A DNA stretch of 33,018 nucleotides from Fragilaria crotonensis (GCA_022925895.1 JAKSYS010000689.1:1-33018); one strand, 5' to 3'. Shown: positions 20,096-30,290, counted from the first letter of the stretch. Program-made: numbers and translations. The notes: a model not told the origin generated them from the sequence alone.

Positions 20096-22219
20096 GTGGA
20101 ATGCGAAAAATCAAATAACTCAGTAAGCGCAGAAGCCGTTCTTATCACCACCTATACTTGGAGACGATGAGATGATTCATGTGCCTACAATGGATTTCAA
20201 TTATTTGAGCTAATTGCGTTGTACGTCCTATATGACTTCAACACTCATTTCAATCGCACTCGTTCGACGGCAAAATCTACGCGAACGCGACATATTGTCG
20301 CAAGACGCGTTGCCGGAATTGGCTTCAATTCGCTCGTGAATCTATTTGGCTCATGATGTCTGGAGATAGTGGAGGCAAGCGTCAAGGTACTAGTACGTGA
20401 TTTGCACCGTTCGAAGAAAACAACAGAGCCATTTGACTTCACTACAGAACATTCGGCCTCTGGAGAGGTGGACAAGTGACTGGTTATGTGCCGCAACTTT
20501 ATATAAAAAATGTCCCTTGTTTAACTTTCAATCAACGCCTTTCACCGTATGTATTTATATAATGACGAAGACAGCATCGATTTTTTTAGATCAGACGTTA
20601 AATTTTTTTCTTGCTCTTCTTTCGTGAATTTACTTGTACTGGAGTGCCCCAGTATTTATGCTTCGTGTTGACGTCGCGAGAGATGTTGTGTGTCACCATG
20701 CCATCATCCCTAAAATGCCCTCCACAATCTTTCTTCAAGCAACAACAAGAGAAACGTTGACTATAACATTATCAAGTGTAACATTATACAAGTTATTTGA
20801 CTGCTGATTATCCGTGTAAATTGTGTTTTGGACGCATGACAATGAGATTGTTGTCGGTCCAAAGCAACATCGTGTGTTCACAACACGGTGTTTCACAACG
20901 TGCCTGAACGCGAGTTTTGAAGATAAGATTTTCTTCTGTAGAAGTCTACGTCGGAATCAGTACAGGTATTTTTTGCATGCCACGTGGAAGTCGATGATCA
21001 TGCTCAAAGTCGAAGATCTTGAAAATCGAAAGTTCGATGCGAACGTGCAACCCATGAGACCTACATATACAAGGAAGTCAAAGTTGCACGATCTCATCGT
21101 CGTTTCAGGAATTGGTGAAGTTATTGAGTAAAAACCATCCAAAAAAGCCGTTAAAGACTCTGAAATAAAGAATGATTTATATACCTGCATAAACGCCGAT
21201 AGTAAAAAACGGCGGAAAACGTCAATCCGTGTTCACTTGTCCACTGCTCCAGAGGCCGAATGTTCTGTAGTGTGTGGTCACGGTTCTCATTTCGTGTCGT
21301 TTGGTCATTTTGCTGTAGACTATCGTTATTTCTCTACTGTACTTTTGAGCGCCGTTGTGGCCTAAAAAGCTGTTACTTAGAGAAAATATCATGGCTTCGA
21401 AAGATTCCGTTGATGTTGCTTGTCATACGCACATAACTTGAGTCTTGCATCAGTTTGAACGAAAACTACTTTGGCGATAATGTTGAAGTCCCAAGACCGT
21501 CATAATAAGTCTGGATTGATAACCTGAATAAGTGTAACCGGACAAACGAACCAAGTCAGTCATGGACACGAACAAAACAAAACTGAATACAATGTTCATT
21601 TGTGTCTGCCCTTAAATTAACTACCGGTAGTAGTAGGGCTCCAGTCCGGGTTTGCAACCTGTCGAAATTTATCATCTTTAGACTTTTTATTGGCCTCATA
21701 TCCTGAACACCTGAACCCACAGATTTCGAGAAATACTTATTCCTCATTCGGCTACGTAAGACATTTTTGGCCAGTTTTGTCTGTGAAGTGTGATCAAAGG
21801 TCAAACTATGTCGGTAGGTCTAAAGATGCGAATGTAAAAAACACGAGATCCAAGTGTGATCACTCGAGATTATTTGATGTTTCTTTACGTAGTCAGGGGT
21901 AGAAATCTACTTGAGACATACGAATCCCGTTTCTCGTGATGCGGTTTTTTTCATATTCATACTCAAGACACATTCACACAATCAATTTGCGATTGTCGAC
22001 AGTGGAGCAACCCTGAAACACAAATACTGTACACATTTCTCAACTGATGGCGCGCCAAGAATTGGCACTCAACGCACGTGAAATGACCGCGGGGAAATGG
22101 AAATGACTCAAAATGACGATGAGATTTTTTTAAGATGTGGTAGCGCCATGTTTTGGTTTTTCACATGTAACCATGGCCTCTATATCAGGTTATGTTGACT
22201 AAAAAACCTGTACCAAATG

Positions 22220-22264
22220 CCCAAAAGTGTTGGGGGGGGGTACCCCCCCCCCCAACACTTGGGC
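22220..22264. repeat. near-perfect palindrome with G9-TA-C11 centre
   Basis: GCCCAAAAGTGTTG is followed by a run of nine G, then TA, eleven C and AACACTTGGGC. The arms match except for two extra A in the left arm and a small difference in run length. It could be a foldback element, a hairpin, or a homopolymer assembly artefact. Confidence 0.8.
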
Positions 22265-22431
22265 TACGATGGGCGTCCACGTCGATCATGTACTGTACCA
22301 CGCACCCAAAATTGTGCACGACGAAGTCTACACGACAACTATACGAGCAATCGTGACCGACCGTCGGAGGGACGTTTCCCGCTCTTCTCAGTTTCTTTCG
22401 AGACCTCCTGTTGTTGTTCATTTCTTGTATC

Positions 22432-22503
22432 ATGCCTCGAGGTATTGGCTGGAAGCGTCCTGAGCTGGAGTTTCTCCTACAACTCATTGAGGAGAGACTC
22501 CAG
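22432..22503 (+). pseudogene. short transposon-like N-terminal fragment
   Basis: ATG at 22432 begins MPRGIGWKRPELEFLLQLIEERLQ. The MPRG-G(W/Y)...EL..LL.LIEE pattern resembles the start of SANT-like proteins linked to transposons in diatoms and oomycetes. The likeness ends after about 24 residues. It lies outside, and 190 bp left of, the Harbinger left end. It is weak evidence from memory. Confidence 0.3.
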
Positions 22504-22693
22504 TTGGTGGTGACGAATAGGCGAAGGTCGCGGAATTGCAATCATCATCCTTATTGTTCATGGTTCATGGTGGCTGACGACGCTTGCCACGACATAGGAA
22601 TGAAATCTGATGACAAAGACACATACAAAAGAAAATCATGTGCTCTCCCAAAACACTATCCTGAAACCAATCGTATTTCAGGGCTAAATGTTA

Positions 22694-22734
22694 GAGCATG
22701 TTTTAAGGGGCGGGATCAAATAATTGCAAATGCC
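22694..22734. repeat. left terminal inverted repeat of Harbinger element
   Basis: GAGCATGTTTTAAGG, a divergent middle, then GCAAATG; it pairs with 25893-25933. Confidence 0.85.
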
Positions 22735-22835
22735 TGGCCAGCTTGTTTTCCACAAATGGCATGATTTAAGGCTGCATTTTCAAATCAAAAAACCCGCGCT
22801 CAACAAGCTTCCGCGCCGGCCAGTCGTTTGCAATT

Positions 22836-22879
22836 TTTGATCCGCTATCAAATCACCCGTGATTTGATAGCGGATCAAA
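22836..22879. repeat. perfect 20-bp hairpin in Harbinger left subterminal region
   Basis: TTTGATCCGCTATCAAATCA at 22836-22855, spacer CCCG, then its exact reverse complement at 22860-22879. The GGATCAAA motif inside it also occurs at 22715 in similar form (GGGATCAAATAATTGC), and next to the hairpin, so it may be a binding site for the transposase or the Myb-like partner. It ends 49 bp before the Myb-like start codon, so it could also affect that gene's promoter. Confidence 0.85.
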
Positions 22880-22927
22880 TAATTTGATCCAGCTCAAAGT
22901 GACAGTTTTCGTGATCACCCACGAGCG

Positions 22928-23953
22928 ATGAGCAGCTCATGTGATGTATCGCCACCCCAAGAAAGCACTGACGGCAGTGCCTTGTTACCTTCATCTTTTG
23001 TTGAACGATCCAAACGAGGACCTGGGTACTCGAATGTTGAGGACGTGATTGTGTCAAAGGCCTTCATTGCTGCATCGGAGAATGCCGTATGTGGTGCTCA
23101 CCAGAAGGGTAAGGTTTTCAAGGCACACATGTTCGACATTTATGTTGCCCTCATCAAGGAACAGACCGCCGCTGACAAGGCTCTTTTGGAGCGAAGCTCC
23201 CAGGCAGCGCATGAAGAGTACACAAAGAAAGGAGTTGGAGGGATGTATCCAGACCGCAGCGCCGACTCTATTTATAATAGGTTCAAAGGCCAGATTGCAC
23301 CGGAGGTTATGAAGTACATGGGCGTTGAGGAGATGACCGACATGGGATCAGGCTGGAGTCCTGATGATCACAAGGCTGCATGCCTTGAGACCTTCAAACA
23401 AAGGTACGGGCATCCTTTTGACTTTTACTCGGTGTACCTTTATCTGAAGGACAAGAATAAGTTTTCATCGTTTCGAACCAAGGTGGAGGAGGAACTCCGT
23501 GGAAACCAACCAATGGGAAAGAAAAAGGCTCGCCAGGCGGAAGCGGATGCTAAGCTTATTAAATCTGTTATCTCGGAAGTTGTTGTGAAGCAGGAGCACC
23601 CGAACAACAAGAAAAATGCTGGTGACGCGTTTTCTTTGGGTTCAGCAAGTCTTGATCATGGTGTCAGAATGAGCGACGTCTTCCAGAATATCTCTAACGT
23701 TGTTGCAGACGTTGGAAGTGCTTTATTGGAAAACATGCGAAACGAGCAAGACATGAGACTTGCTCAGTCTCTAGATACACCAGACCGAAAGGCTTTTGCC
23801 AAGGAACAGATGGCACTGAGAATCGCTGAGTCGCGAGACAAGCGGCGTCGACTCGAGGACCGCATGAAGTTGCTTGATGGCGAGAACAACAACGTATTGT
23901 CATCTGAATCGGTGTCTGCCTCTAGCAACGAGGAAACGAATGTCCCTTCTTGA
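22928..23953 (+). CDS. Harbinger Myb/SANT-like DNA-binding protein
   Basis: 341 residues from ATG 22928. Residues about 38-75 read YSNVEDVIVSKAFIAASENAVCGAHQKGKVFKAHMF, the Myb/SANT-like pattern (aromatic, acidic ED, AW/AF, G-x-x-QK-x-x-F). Later come YNRFKGQIAPEV, YGHPFDFYSVYLYLKDKNKF and NQPMGKKKARQAEA, which parallels the RPMGxKxAK motif near the end of plant Harbinger Myb-like proteins. The C-terminal third is charged and helical (EQMALRIAESRDKRRRLEDRMKLL), probably a coiled coil. In known Harbinger systems this protein binds the element ends or subterminal repeats and brings the transposase into the nucleus. The gene is convergent with the transposase, 237 bp between stops. No frame damage was seen. 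Confidence 0.85.
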   Translation: MSSSCDVSPPQESTDGSALLPSSFVERSKRGPGYSNVEDVIVSKAFIAASENAVCGAHQKGKVFKAHMFDIYVALIKEQTAADKALLERSSQAAHEEYTKKGVGGMYPDRSADSIYNRFKGQIAPEVMKYMGVEEMTDMGSGWSPDDHKAACLETFKQRYGHPFDFYSVYLYLKDKNKFSSFRTKVEEELRGNQPMGKKKARQAEADAKLIKSVISEVVVKQEHPNNKKNAGDAFSLGSASLDHGVRMSDVFQNISNVVADVGSALLENMRNEQDMRLAQSLDTPDRKAFAKEQMALRIAESRDKRRRLEDRMKLLDGENNNVLSSESVSASSNEETNVPS

Positions 23954-24190
23954 GAAGTAGAACTCATAATAGGCAGCCCATAGTAGTCGTATCAGCTACT
24001 AGTTGTTGTTATTGTTGTCGTTTGTGATCGTCATCAAACGACGAGCAAGTATGCAGTAGGAGCGAGACGACGTATAATAGTACGTGGTGTTCATACAAGT
24101 GCATTACTAGCTAGTGGTAGCTAGTATAGAGCTACTTCGTTTAAAGCAAACGACAAGCTAGTAGTAGCAACAGTTCAACAAGAACTTGCT
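23954..24190. terminator. convergent 3' region with inverted repeats
   Basis: Between the stops of the two Harbinger genes lie TTTAAAGCAA (24140-24149) with its reverse complement (24186-24195), and a GTCGTTTG...CAAACGAC pair near 24018-24044. They may serve 3' end formation for both genes, but no polyadenylation signal is decisive. Confidence 0.3.
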
Positions 24191-25708
24191 TTAAAGACTA
24201 AATGATCTAGTAGCTACTTCTTCGATACAGGCATCTCGCAGTCGAAGGTGTTCGGTCCGATCGTACAGGCATTCCCACCGCCTCTGAGCATACTGAAATC
24301 GTATCGAATCGATCACTGCCTTCTGCTGATTGGTAAGCTCGTGCCTTTCAGTGTTAGGCATCTCATAGAGGTGACGGTGTAGGTTAATCTCCGCCAACCT
24401 GCGATCCACATCTCGTTGCACTTGTTCATTGTCGCAATGTTGTTGTCCTCGTTCTTCTGCTTCCAAATCTCCAAAAGCATAAAATGACTCACATTCGTAC
24501 TCATCGTTGTCGATCCGTTGTGCCACCATCATATTGTGTAGCATTATTGTAGTGTTAACAACAGCACCAATGTCACCGACATACCAAAGCTCAATCTTTC
24601 TGACGAGGACCTGAAACTTGCGCTGCAGAACCCCGAATGCTCGCTCTATGTCCTTTCTCGCTCCTTCTTGCCACTGTGCGTATGAAGTTGATTTCCGATC
24701 TAAAGGCTCTTCGATTGTTTTTACAAACCTTGACAACTCAGGATAAATTCCATCGACAGCCAGCCAAAGGCGTTGGAATACTTTGTCACCAATCATATAC
24801 TCAAAATCAACGTTGGCGGAGAATAAACCATCAAGAAAGGTTTTCAACAGACAACTCCGATTCCATATGTTAATGTCATTTAGGGATCCTGGCCACCCGA
24901 ACGAGTGGTGCCAAAACCACAAGTTGTGATCAGCGAATGCTTCGAGTACAATTGTTGGCTTACCTGCCTTGTTGCCGGTCTGTGATCCTTGCCAGGCCAC
25001 GGGGCAATTCTTCCAGAACACATCCATGCAATCAAGACTTCCAACCATTCCTGCAACGCCATGTTTTTCTCTATGAATGGCAGCGACTCTCCTGGCATCT
25101 GAACGTGTCATGGCTCTTGCAAAAACACTTTGCAATGATGGATCTGTTGAAACGATACGACAGAACTTCAGAAGGCACAGTCGTGCCGTTGCGATACTCA
25201 TTTGAAAGTAATCCTGGAATGCACTTGCCGAACAACCGTAGGCAACCAGCTTCAAGGCCATAAGGACCTTCACAAGAGGTCCAATGTTGAATCGTCCACT
25301 AACGTCACGTTGGATCGTGAAGAATGGATCGCTTCGAGCACAGGTGTCAAACAACTCCTGAACGATAGACTTGCTTACCCTAAAGATCCGTTCGAATTGT
25401 CTGTCGTTGAAGACAGGAGTTGGGGCAAAGTAATCCTCGTGGATAGCCCGTTCTGCACGCTCATGTTTGAAACGTGAGCTCCTCGAACGCTTCCGCCTCC
25501 CTGCCCCCTCATCTTGATTGCCAGGAGTGCCACCAGCGTCTAGCTGTCGTCGAACTTGAAGGGCCATCTCCGCCACAGAAGCAATTGATTCTTCAATACT
25601 GTTGTTCCTCTTCCTTTCCTGTTGCACATAGAATTCGTAAAGAATGGGGAGGAGAGATGATGTAATCAACAAGAAGAGAAGAGCGGCATTGTCGGTGGCA
25701 CCAGGCAT
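24191..25708 (-). CDS. PIF/Harbinger DDE transposase
   Basis: Cuts and inserts the Harbinger element. ATG 25708 (MPGATDNAALLFLL) is preferred; an in-frame ATG at 25759 adds 17 hydrophobic residues. It has about 505 residues. Residues about 8-30 form a hydrophobic, membrane-like stretch (AALLFLLITSSLLPILYEF), unusual for a transposase. A basic patch GRRKRSRSSRFKHERAER may be a nuclear signal. The core is DDE_Tnp_4-like: FNDRQFERIFRVSK, LMALKLVAYGCSASAFQDYF, GSLDCMDVFWKNCPVAWQG (first Asp), FGWPGSLNDINIWNRS (second Asp), FEYMIGDKVFQRLWLAVDGIYP, EGARKDIERAFGVLQRKFQ (catalytic Glu), MLHNMMV. All three acids are intact and no frame break was found. It could still be active with the neighbouring Myb-like protein. 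Confidence 0.9.
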   Translation of the reverse strand: MPGATDNAALLFLLITSSLLPILYEFYVQQERKRNNSIEESIASVAEMALQVRRQLDAGGTPGNQDEGAGRRKRSRSSRFKHERAERAIHEDYFAPTPVFNDRQFERIFRVSKSIVQELFDTCARSDPFFTIQRDVSGRFNIGPLVKVLMALKLVAYGCSASAFQDYFQMSIATARLCLLKFCRIVSTDPSLQSVFARAMTRSDARRVAAIHREKHGVAGMVGSLDCMDVFWKNCPVAWQGSQTGNKAGKPTIVLEAFADHNLWFWHHSFGWPGSLNDINIWNRSCLLKTFLDGLFSANVDFEYMIGDKVFQRLWLAVDGIYPELSRFVKTIEEPLDRKSTSYAQWQEGARKDIERAFGVLQRKFQVLVRKIELWYVGDIGAVVNTTIMLHNMMVAQRIDNDEYECESFYAFGDLEAEERGQQHCDNEQVQRDVDRRLAEINLHRHLYEMPNTERHELTNQQKAVIDSIRFQYAQRRWECLYDRTEHLRLRDACIEEVATRSFSL

Positions 25709-25892
25709 TAAGATTTCGGGAGGGAAGAAACAGAAGTGGGATAAAACAAAAAATAACACACATTTGACTTGCGATACAAGATTGCCTTAAATGTTGCAAC
25801 TCAAAAATTTGAGAACAAGCCAGCCAGCCAAGTAGGCAGGACGCATGCAGTTTGAACCGTTACAAAGAACATCGATTTTTCATAATAGTTGC

Positions 25893-25933
25893 GTCATTTG
25901 CTCCATAAATTCGCCTTGCCTTAAAACATGCTC
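25893..25933. repeat. right terminal inverted repeat of Harbinger element
   Basis: This is the mate of 22694-22734. The outer 15 bp are identical and the inner GCAAATG is at the same offset. Confidence 0.85.
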
Positions 25934-26689
25934 TTTTTTTACTCAAATCTATAACAACCTAGCGATACACATACGGACCAGATTGGACAAAAACCGAGAC
26001 ATGATCACACATGGTTGTTTCATTTTGTGAGACACACACACAAAATAGATTTTGTGTTTTCAGGGTTGCTCCAGTATGCACCCACTACAGAGTACAACTG
26101 CACCGTTACTCAGTACAGTAGGAGCCCTTCAGTGCTCGAGTATTAGATCATACATATATGCATATGTTACGAAGGTAACGTTACATCTACCGGTAGTTGT
26201 AGATTTTCCCTAATTATGCTGAGAACTATGAGCCTCTTTACGTGAAAATAGAATACCCCTTTGAGGCCAGCAGTATTTGTACGCGTAATTCCGACTAAAT
26301 TGCTGAATGGTACTTCACATGATTTGGTAACGCTGTGGGCTGTGGGTACTCAAAAGTAGTACATACCAAAATGTTACTTCTGCCTTAATAGAACGTTACT
26401 CGAAGGACGCTCTCGGTGGTACTTCGACATTTTCTGGGTACGAGTACTTGTACTTGTTCTTCGGAGCAACGAGCACATAAAACCAGCAACAAAGCTCTCC
26501 CGGTACTTCGGAGGAGCGATTCTATTGTCCTTCTTGAAAAGCAATGTAATCAACGGCATGATAAGACCGGGAAACAATTTTTGTTGATTGGAGGAAGGCA
26601 GATGTGTCTTCCAGAATGCTACAGTAGTACTATGAACGGCCCTTGAGTTGCCTCCATCGCCTTCACGTCCTTTTACTGTTTTAATGCTG
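25934..26689. other. intergenic, no gene recognised
   Basis: Only small palindromes were noted: ACACAAAAT-AG-ATTTTGTGT at 26038-26057 and CATATATGCATATG near 26152-26165. Minus-strand frames at 26374-26577 may be eroded coding sequence continuing from the possible relic to the right. Confidence 0.4.
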
Positions 26690-27120
26690 CCGTGTTGCCA
26701 CCACTTTCACCGATCATGCTTGTTCCTCAACTTTCCAGCCTGATTTCCGGCATCTGCATGCCACACTTTACAATTATGCTTCAAACACTCCGTCCTCCAA
26801 TTCAGAGGACGGCATCAGAAGCTACCATGACTAGAAAGTATTTGTTGTGCTCAATTCCCAGCGATGAGATAGCATCGGGAACAACTTTGTTCACAAACTC
26901 AAGAATTGTTCTGTTGCCAATCTTTTGGAGGGGTCCTTCTGTTGCGATCCAAACCACCACGGGATCTTTTGGGGCTCTCTTGCTCACCAATCGGCGTGTT
27001 CATTTGGACTGCATGCTGGTGCAGACAAATAGCGTTCGATACCTTCTTGGCATCAACAACTTTGGCATCAGCAGCCGGCAACAGCAATGCTACGGACATC
27101 ATTACTACTCTCAAGAATAA
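26690..27120 (-). pseudogene. possible hAT-like transposase relic
   Basis: On the minus strand 26990-26802 encodes KDPVVVWIATEGPLQKIGNRTILEFVNKVVPDAISSLGIEHNKYFLVMVASDAV. The pattern N-x-TI...vv...l..lgI...k.fLvmvSDA resembles the central part of hAT-like transposases (…fllllSDAapYM). Stops follow at once, and only short open pieces lie on either side. The match is from memory and limited to one segment, so this is a tentative call. It is not the same family copy as the hAT relic at 2464-3798. Confidence 0.3.
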
Positions 27121-28318
27121 CTTGATTAACGTGATGCCTCGTCATCCCATTGAGGATGTCACCGCTGACAACTACGTTACTGACAGCGGCATCTGATAAC
27201 TCAGTGCAACTGCCACGGGGGTGATGGAAACGTCTTGAATCCACTGCTTTGAGTACCTCTGGAGTTCAATTCAGGCACTGTTTTGACCATGATCACCGCA
27301 AGTGATGCATGGTGGTGCTTGTGGTTTTAGATGGCATACCATCAGGTAGCTACACCGTGGTTGGCACCAATCCCAGCAACAACCCAGCCAACAAGCGCAA
27401 TGACAAATGAATGGGCGACCACACTAGAAGACCACCATAGGGGCCGCGTCGACAAGATTGTCAACAATTAGTAGTTGTAGGGAAGTGGACATCACAAACG
27501 TGAAACGGCGAGGAACTGATGGAACACAAGCACTTGAGTTGTTGGCACCTACTGCCGTGCCGTAGTACTCAAGTTCAAGCACAAAAATAATACCTGGACG
27601 ACAAAAATAATTCGCTGTAGTGTCACACTTCATACACGACTTCTAATGGCAGCAAATTGAAGATCTCATAAAGGGCTTTCTTTTCAGCTCCTCAAAGCGG
27701 TGATACAATGTAGATATGGATGGAGTTATGAGTGGTCTAATTTTATTTTTCGAGATTTTTTAACGTGTAGTAATTGGACCGTTCAGTTGCTAGAGTGTCT
27801 ATACGCCCGTTGTATTTAATTAAAGATGGCCCACTGGCAAAATCTTTAATTAAAGATTGATTTCGGCCCTTACTCAACTTCTTCAATAAACCTTTTACAT
27901 CATCAAATTTAACACGGCAAAGGTGTTCTCCATTGAGTTGAACCTTGTGGGCCAAATGGGGGTGTATTTGGGAATGTAAAACTGGAGCCAATTTTTCACG
28001 GGTTATTTAGGTGCAAAAATGAAACGGTTTCCCCGGATGTATAGTACATGACCTAAACAGGCCACACAAAATCATGTCATTTGAGGCCTCAATTGACGCA
28101 TTGAATTCATCATCTTCCACTTCGATTGAGCCATAACACATAGTTGCAATTGTCTTGAACATACTTTCAAGAGGAGGCACGTAACGGGTGGTACTCTCTA
28201 ATTCTCATTATCTATTGTGTTGTGACAATGCATTTGAAGGCGATGCGAAAAAAATTGTGAGTTTTTTGGTTGCCCGCCACTGTTTCATCCGCATCTCATT
28301 TCTCACTTCCGTTGCCTT
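27121..28318. other. intergenic, no gene recognised
   Basis: AT-rich to mixed sequence with only short frames. A TAATTAAAGAT-type motif appears twice near 27820-27859 (TTTAATTAAAGATGG and TCTTTAATTAAAGATTG). Nothing else is supported. Confidence 0.4.
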
Positions 28319-28336
28319 TTGCAGCTTGTGCTGACC

Positions 28337-30273
28337 ATGCCGGTCCAAGGTAACGACGCACGACTGTTTATTGGTGCGTCAGTTGAAGCAAAGGCGATGC
28401 TTGTCTCATCCCTTGCTGAATGCAGTCGTCGCTTTGGAACCAACGCGAAGACTAAGGTTGTTCCGGGACTTGTCGTTTCATTCGGCCAAGAAAGCACTCC
28501 TGGTCGAAACCGTGCCTTAACATTTATAACAACCATTTTTTACTTCGGTGGAAGTGTGGTGAAACAAGAAAAGTTGAACATTTGCAGTGTCATGGCTGTC
28601 AAATGCTCGGAATTACATAATGAGCTCAAAGAAATTCTGCGACAACGTGAGAATCCAATTGACACTAAAACAAACTGGTGTGCTGCAAAGGAACTATGCA
28701 TCTGTCTCACTGCTGTGGCTGATACAAGATATGTATGCCCTGCCTGCCAGTCTACTGTTCACGCCATCTGTGGTGAAGTGTGCGAAGATGCGAGTCTTTT
28801 GTATCACACAACCTGCTTTCCATGTTACGCTCGATACAAACAGACTTTTGAAAGCCCTGACAACTTCAAGCTTCATGTCGGTAGCATTGCAGCTGCCCAA
28901 GTGATGGATGGGAATGATGTGAGTCTGGAGGAGGAGGATGTATTTGATGCTGCTGGTGACAAGGCTTCAGTTTCTGTCCCGCCCTCCAGGGCAGAGAAGG
29001 TCAACAAGCGTCGTGACTACATCAAGAAGTTGACACTATCACAATGAATTGTCGAGAATGTGCCCAATGGAGCCAACACTACTGTTGCTCTTGTCTCAAT
29101 TGCGGGTATTTCCCTTTCCAAGTTGTTGCTAAGTGAATAACAGTTGTTCTGTGCATCCCAAAAGATATCAGGATATCGACAGAAGAAAAAAGGAGGTGGC
29201 CCAACTCATTGCTACACGACGCGTGACATCAACTTATGGTTCTCGGAACAGAATTGACATTTGGTGTTAGCGACTGGAAAGAAGATGAATCGGGCAGAAT
29301 TGGATGTTGGTGGTTATCAACACAAGTCCATTTGGGATAATCTTGCAGACCAGTACAACAACAATACTGGTGTACCTGCTGACCCACCTATCGGAAACAA
29401 CAAGGGACAGAACTCCTACCTGGACGTCATTCAAACATCCCACATGCTGTACGACCTTGAGAATCCAGAAGATTTTGATACTCTTGAGGGCCGAGATGTT
29501 GCTCAATTCATCAGATGAATCACCCATCAGTACTATGGTATTCATAAATCTGTTTCAGGTGACCACGCTCGATTTGAAGACAGGGTGGGTTCCAAATCCT
29601 ACTTGCTCTACTTTCACAACATGGTTACTGCAACGGGCGCCGAAATATTGAGTCGCTCACTGATGAAGGCTGAGTTCAGTCAGGATGTGTTTGCTGAATC
29701 GTCTGTGCCTGGGCAACCTGCTTCTGCTACAGCACAGCTCCAGGAGACTATGCATGGATTCCATACCCCAAGAGCCAAACGATTGAAGCACAAGAGAGGA
29801 CTACGGACATCCAACACAAAGGAAGAAACTGACAATGCAATTCTCCGCTACATTTCCATGTCCGAGCAAAATGAAGAGTCTGACATTGCAAGTGCGACTA
29901 GTACTGCTGCCAAGGATGACTACATTTGGGAGAAAAAGAGGATGGCAGTAGAAGCCTTTGATGTCACAATGGTTGCATCTATGTCCGATGCGGTGGATAG
30001 GAGTTTGAAAAATGGAAAGTTGCACTACAAGATCTCTCCAATTTGGCCACCGACACGGTATTTGGAGTCCATCCCATTTACATTGCTACTGATGCCACAG
30101 TCAAGTTATACAAGGCAACGTTTAACACCTTACTTGCCCAGGCAAACCAAGTTCAACTGACCCGAGAGACATTGCCAACAATTGCTGCTGCCCCATCTGA
30201 TGTGGAAGCCATTGAGGAGAATTTCTGTGAGGATAGCAACAGTGAGGAGGAAGACAGGATTGTCATTCTGTAG
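28337..30273 (+). pseudogene. transposon-like zinc-finger gene with in-frame stops
   Basis: One reading frame from ATG 28337 (MPVQGNDARLFIGASVEAK) is open to TGA 29045. It resumes in the same frame with further stops, the clearest being TGA 29516 inside QFIR*ITHQYYGIHKSVSGDHARFED. It stays open to 30160; a one-frame step near 30040 then gives an acidic C-terminus ending at 30273. Visible parts: an N-terminal domain (AEAKAMLVSSLAECSRRFG), a Cys/His cluster (CICLTAV...YVCPACQSTVHAICG...HTTCFPC) that probably binds zinc, an acidic patch (SLEEEDVFDAAGD), a basic tract near 29190, then WDNLADQYNNN and SGDHARFEDRV...YLLYFHNMV, like SANT-type proteins of mobile elements. I do not recognise the family by name. 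The first 237 codons could still be made as a protein. Confidence 0.5.
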
Positions 30274-30290
30274 TAGTATCATGTCATGCA

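Larger units (their letters stand above)
20096..22690. other. long intergenic stretch without a recognised gene
   Basis: Frames of up to about 118 codons occur (for example 20823-21131 +, 21556-21804 -), but none shows a domain I recognise. The region holds the G/C-run palindrome (22220-22264) and, at 22432-22503 (+), a short MPRGIGWKRPELEFLLQLIEE stretch reminiscent of small Myb-like proteins encoded by diatom transposons. The promoter of the aminotransferase fusion should lie just above 20095. Confidence 0.5.
22694..25933. mobile_element. PIF/Harbinger DNA transposon with two convergent genes
   Basis: The left end GAGCATGTTTTAAGG (from 22694) and the right end, reading GAGCATGTTTTAAGG on the minus strand from 25933, are identical over 15 bp. 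Both continue to a shared GCAAATG at the same distance, giving 41-bp imperfect terminal repeats. The left flank is TTA, as expected for a Harbinger 3-bp duplication; the right flank is TTT, so one copy may be mutated. Inside are a Myb/SANT-like gene (22928-23953, +) and a DDE transposase (25708-24191, -), the usual two-gene content of Harbinger elements. Both genes are open throughout, so this is the best preserved element in the window, 3,240 bp long. Confidence 0.88.

Noticed and set aside
20823-21131. 102-codon plus-strand frame in the long intergenic region
   Set aside because: No domain, no splice or promoter support, and length within chance expectation.
22217-22541. Proline/glycine-rich frames across the G/C palindrome
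   Set aside because: They are created by the homopolymer runs and have no domain.
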